Source: an uncultured Lachnospiraceae bacterium (GTDB lineage: Bacteria; Bacillota; Clostridia; Lachnospirales; Lachnospiraceae). Taken from it: DNA of 7,760 nucleotides. Positions 7,542 to 7,760 of the stretch are shown here, one piece after another. Within the stretch, counting starts at the first letter, position 1. Each line of letters opens with the position of its first letter. The notes under the pieces are model-generated. The model ran no database searches, was not told where the DNA came from, and saw nothing but the letters and a program-made list of their open reading frames with translations. The translations under genes were made by a program, and so were the position numbers. The stretch covers positions 2,457 through 10,216 of the forward strand of contig CAJUCK010000003.1 in NCBI GenBank assembly GCA_910585395.1, written 5' to 3'.

Positions 7542-7760
7542 TTACATAACCCCCTTGTCCTCAGCCGCCACATTAAACGGCAAGTGGATTTCCACTGTTA
7601 CGCCGCCATGTTCGTTTTTAAAGTAACACAAGCCATAGCCCTTTCCGAACATCAATTCCATCCGCTTATTCACATTCCGCACTCCATATCCAAAGGTCTC
7701 ATCGTATTGAGACAGAGACTGGTTCATCTCATCAATTTCTTTCTGCTCCATTCCAGAACC
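7542..7760 (-). CDS. Sensor histidine kinase, LytS/YesM type (C-terminal fragment, N-terminus outside window)
   Basis: Only the last 72 codons are present, and the frame is open through the right edge. They encode the end of a HATPase_c domain: GSGM (the G1-box remnant at the edge), then GYGVRNVNKRMELMFG, the typical second glycine box of YesM/LytS kinases, followed by GYGLCYF, GGVTVEIHLP and a short tail. Full-length relatives have two membrane segments, a large extracellular sensor region, HAMP and His_kinase domains; none of this is visible here. The Met at 7751 is internal and is not the start. The kinase is the likely partner of the regulator that begins right after its stop. The sensed ligand cannot be inferred beyond a probable saccharide or a transport-protein signal. 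Confidence 0.92.
   Translation of the reverse strand, partial: GSGMEQKEIDEMNQSLSQYDETFGYGVRNVNKRMELMFGKGYGLCYFKNEHGGVTVEIHLPFNVAAEDKGVM
7550..7556 (-). promoter_or_regulatory. Ribosome binding site of the response regulator gene
   Basis: AAGGGGG on the minus strand lies 8 bases before the ATG at 7541, within the last codons of the kinase gene. The kinase TAA (7544-7542) is followed immediately by the regulator ATG, so the two proteins are probably made by coupled translation. Confidence 0.75.

Noticed and set aside
7542..7751. A complete 69-codon small protein starting at the Met at 7751
   Set aside because: The frame continues upstream (Gly-Ser-Gly before the Met), and this forms the G1 box of a histidine kinase ATPase domain, so it is the tail of a larger gene.

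Overview
The window is a fully coding stretch on the minus strand. It holds five genes in one direction, with 0 to 15 bases between them or a 4-base overlap. It looks like part of a carbohydrate-utilisation operon of a low-to-moderate GC Gram-positive anaerobe, most likely a Clostridia/Lachnospiraceae-type gut bacterium. That placement is inferred from the strong AGGAGG-type ribosome binding sites, the YesM/YesN-style two-component pair, the lipobox lipoprotein and the secreted glycosidase-plus-Ig-array protein. No species can be named from the sequence alone.

In transcription order (right to left): 7760-7542 is the C-terminal end of a LytS/YesM-type sensor histidine kinase, cut by the window edge. 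7541-5961 is a complete YesN-type response regulator with an AraC DNA-binding domain. 5945-4296 is a cytoplasmic GH43 beta-xylosidase (XynB type) with all expected catalytic residues. 4299-3292 is a lipoprotein resembling DUF4340 proteins. 3279-1 is the first 1093 residues of a large secreted protein: signal peptide, GH30-type glycosidase domain, ricin-like beta-trefoil, then at least five bacterial Ig-like repeats, running off the left edge.

The likely logic is that an extracellular glycan signal is sensed by the kinase, relayed to the AraC-type regulator, and used to control genes for surface glycan handling (secreted GH30-like protein, lipoprotein) and intracellular cleavage of xylo-oligosaccharides (GH43). 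No sugar transporter is in view and none of the gene junctions shows a promoter or terminator.

The most notable point is that the GH30-like domain keeps the acid/base motif QNEP (Glu245) but has Gly339 where the family has its nucleophile glutamate, and nearby active-site tryptophans are also lost. It may be a non-catalytic glycan-binding protein or an enzyme with an altered mechanism. The second point is the Ig array, in which a 70-base segment recurs 300 bases away with a single mismatch, a sign of recent duplication or gene conversion. There is no gene-free stretch over 15 bases, and the plus strand holds no gene I can support.
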